A stretch of DNA of 21,486 bases, taken from an uncultured Alphaproteobacteria bacterium. Lineage in GTDB: Bacteria > Pseudomonadota > Alphaproteobacteria > RF32 > CAG-239. Where the stretch lies: assembly GCA_934271195.1 (NCBI GenBank), contig CAKQRB010000066.1, forward strand, positions 1 through 21,486, read 5' to 3'. The position numbers were made by a program, and so were the translations under genes. Of the stretch, positions 20,963 to 21,486 are shown piece by piece; within the stretch, counting starts at the first letter, position 1; every line of letters starts with the position of its first letter. Below the pieces are notes generated by a model that saw nothing but the letters and a program-made list of their open reading frames with translations, was not told the origin of the DNA and ran no database searches.

Positions 20963-21486
20963 TTAAAAGAAAGTTTTTGCCTTTTGCAACGCCGCAATAA
21001 AAACATCAATATCTTCTCGGGAGGAATACAGGCCGAGCGAGGCGCGGGCCAGCGACGTGTAACCCATTCTTTCAACCAGCGGCTGGGCACAATGATGACC
21101 GGTGCGGACAGATACGCCTTCTTTATCCAGTATAAAGGCAATGTCCTGAGGGTGAATCCCGTCCAAAACAAAAGAAAAAACACCGCCTTTGCCCCGCGCT
21201 GTGCCGATTTCTTTAAAACCTTTTACTTCAGCAAAACGTCCGCGGGCATAATCCGTCAGTTCCGCTTCATGGGCGGCAATGTTTTCCATGCCCTGCTCCT
21301 GCATATACTGCAATGCCCTTCCCAGTCCGACAGCCTGCACCATTGCCGGTGTTCCGGCCTCGAAACGGGCGGGTACTTCATCAAAAGTTGTTTTTTCATA
21401 GGTTACTTTTTCCACCATATCGCCACCAAACTGATAAGGTGGCAGGGAATCGAGCAGTTTATATTTGCCGTACAGCACGCCTATTC
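20963..21486 (-). CDS. sufS: Cysteine desulfurase SufS, C-terminal part (cut by window edge)
   Basis: SufS is a PLP enzyme that removes sulfur from cysteine for the SUF pathway. The frame is open to the right edge of the window and begins there IGVLYGKY, the part just after the PLP lysine. FEAGTP, then the GLGRALQYM helix, lead to VRTGHHCAQPL with the catalytic Cys and RASLGLYSSREDID near the end, as in group II (SufS) desulfurases. About 174 residues are visible, roughly the last 40%. The PLP-binding Lys and start are outside the window. It is the first visible gene of the operon; other suf genes are expected to the right. Confidence 0.95.
   Translation of the reverse strand, partial: IGVLYGKYKLLDSLPPYQFGGDMVEKVTYEKTTFDEVPARFEAGTPAMVQAVGLGRALQYMQEQGMENIAAHEAELTDYARGRFAEVKGFKEIGTARGKGGVFSFVLDGIHPQDIAFILDKEGVSVRTGHHCAQPLVERMGYTSLARASLGLYSSREDIDVFIAALQKAKTFF

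Overview
The window looks like a chromosomal segment of an alphaproteobacterium of moderate to low GC content, probably host-associated and living at least partly without oxygen. The evidence is the cmk-rpsA gene order, Shine-Dalgarno and sigma70-type signals, a SUF-type Fe-S operon, and a strong match to RquA, the rhodoquinone biosynthesis methyltransferase. The species cannot be named from the sequence alone.

Layout. (1) 1-1000: the first codons of an IS200/IS605-type tnpA run off the left edge behind its left-end hairpin. Next come a small nested inverted-repeat element carrying a 19-bp copy of a tRNA-Ala 3' end, then two divergent tRNA-Ala genes (anticodons GGC and CGC) with clear promoters and terminators. 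(2) 1010-3505, minus: cmk then rpsA, separated by a promoter and a terminator-like hairpin. (3) 3619-6666, plus: a tight five-gene unit of an exported orphan protein, rsmE, a LuxR-type response regulator, an HPt phosphotransfer protein and rquA. The spacing links a phosphorelay to rhodoquinone synthesis. (4) 6766-10040: single genes with their own promoters: a glycine-rich secreted protein, a half-length degenerate DEAD-box protein, an isochorismatase-family hydrolase, a META-domain lipoprotein and a 48-residue coiled-coil protein. (5) 10138-13760: an AT-rich accessory region behind tRNA-Thr(GGT). Three degenerate copies of the tRNA-proximal terminator segment separate an HTH protein with a RAMA-like C-terminus plus a YwqK-type lipoprotein, a Fic protein, and an aminoglycoside-phosphotransferase-like kinase, with decayed gene ends between them. 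(6) 13816-21486, minus: trpS with its own promoter, preceded by a long operon sufS-sufT-class I amidotransferase-sufE-sucC-like-sucD-like-comF-membrane spermidine-synthase-like.

The most notable point is the sucC/sucD-like pair inside the suf operon. Both frames are intact and the fold signatures are clear. Yet the alpha subunit lacks the phosphohistidine (Tyr in its place), the helper Glu and the CoA-proximal Cys, while the beta subunit has lost the Mg-binding Asn and other conserved residues. This looks like a repurposed or inactive succinyl-CoA synthetase. Second in interest are the phosphorelay-rquA operon and the tRNA-Thr accessory hotspot.
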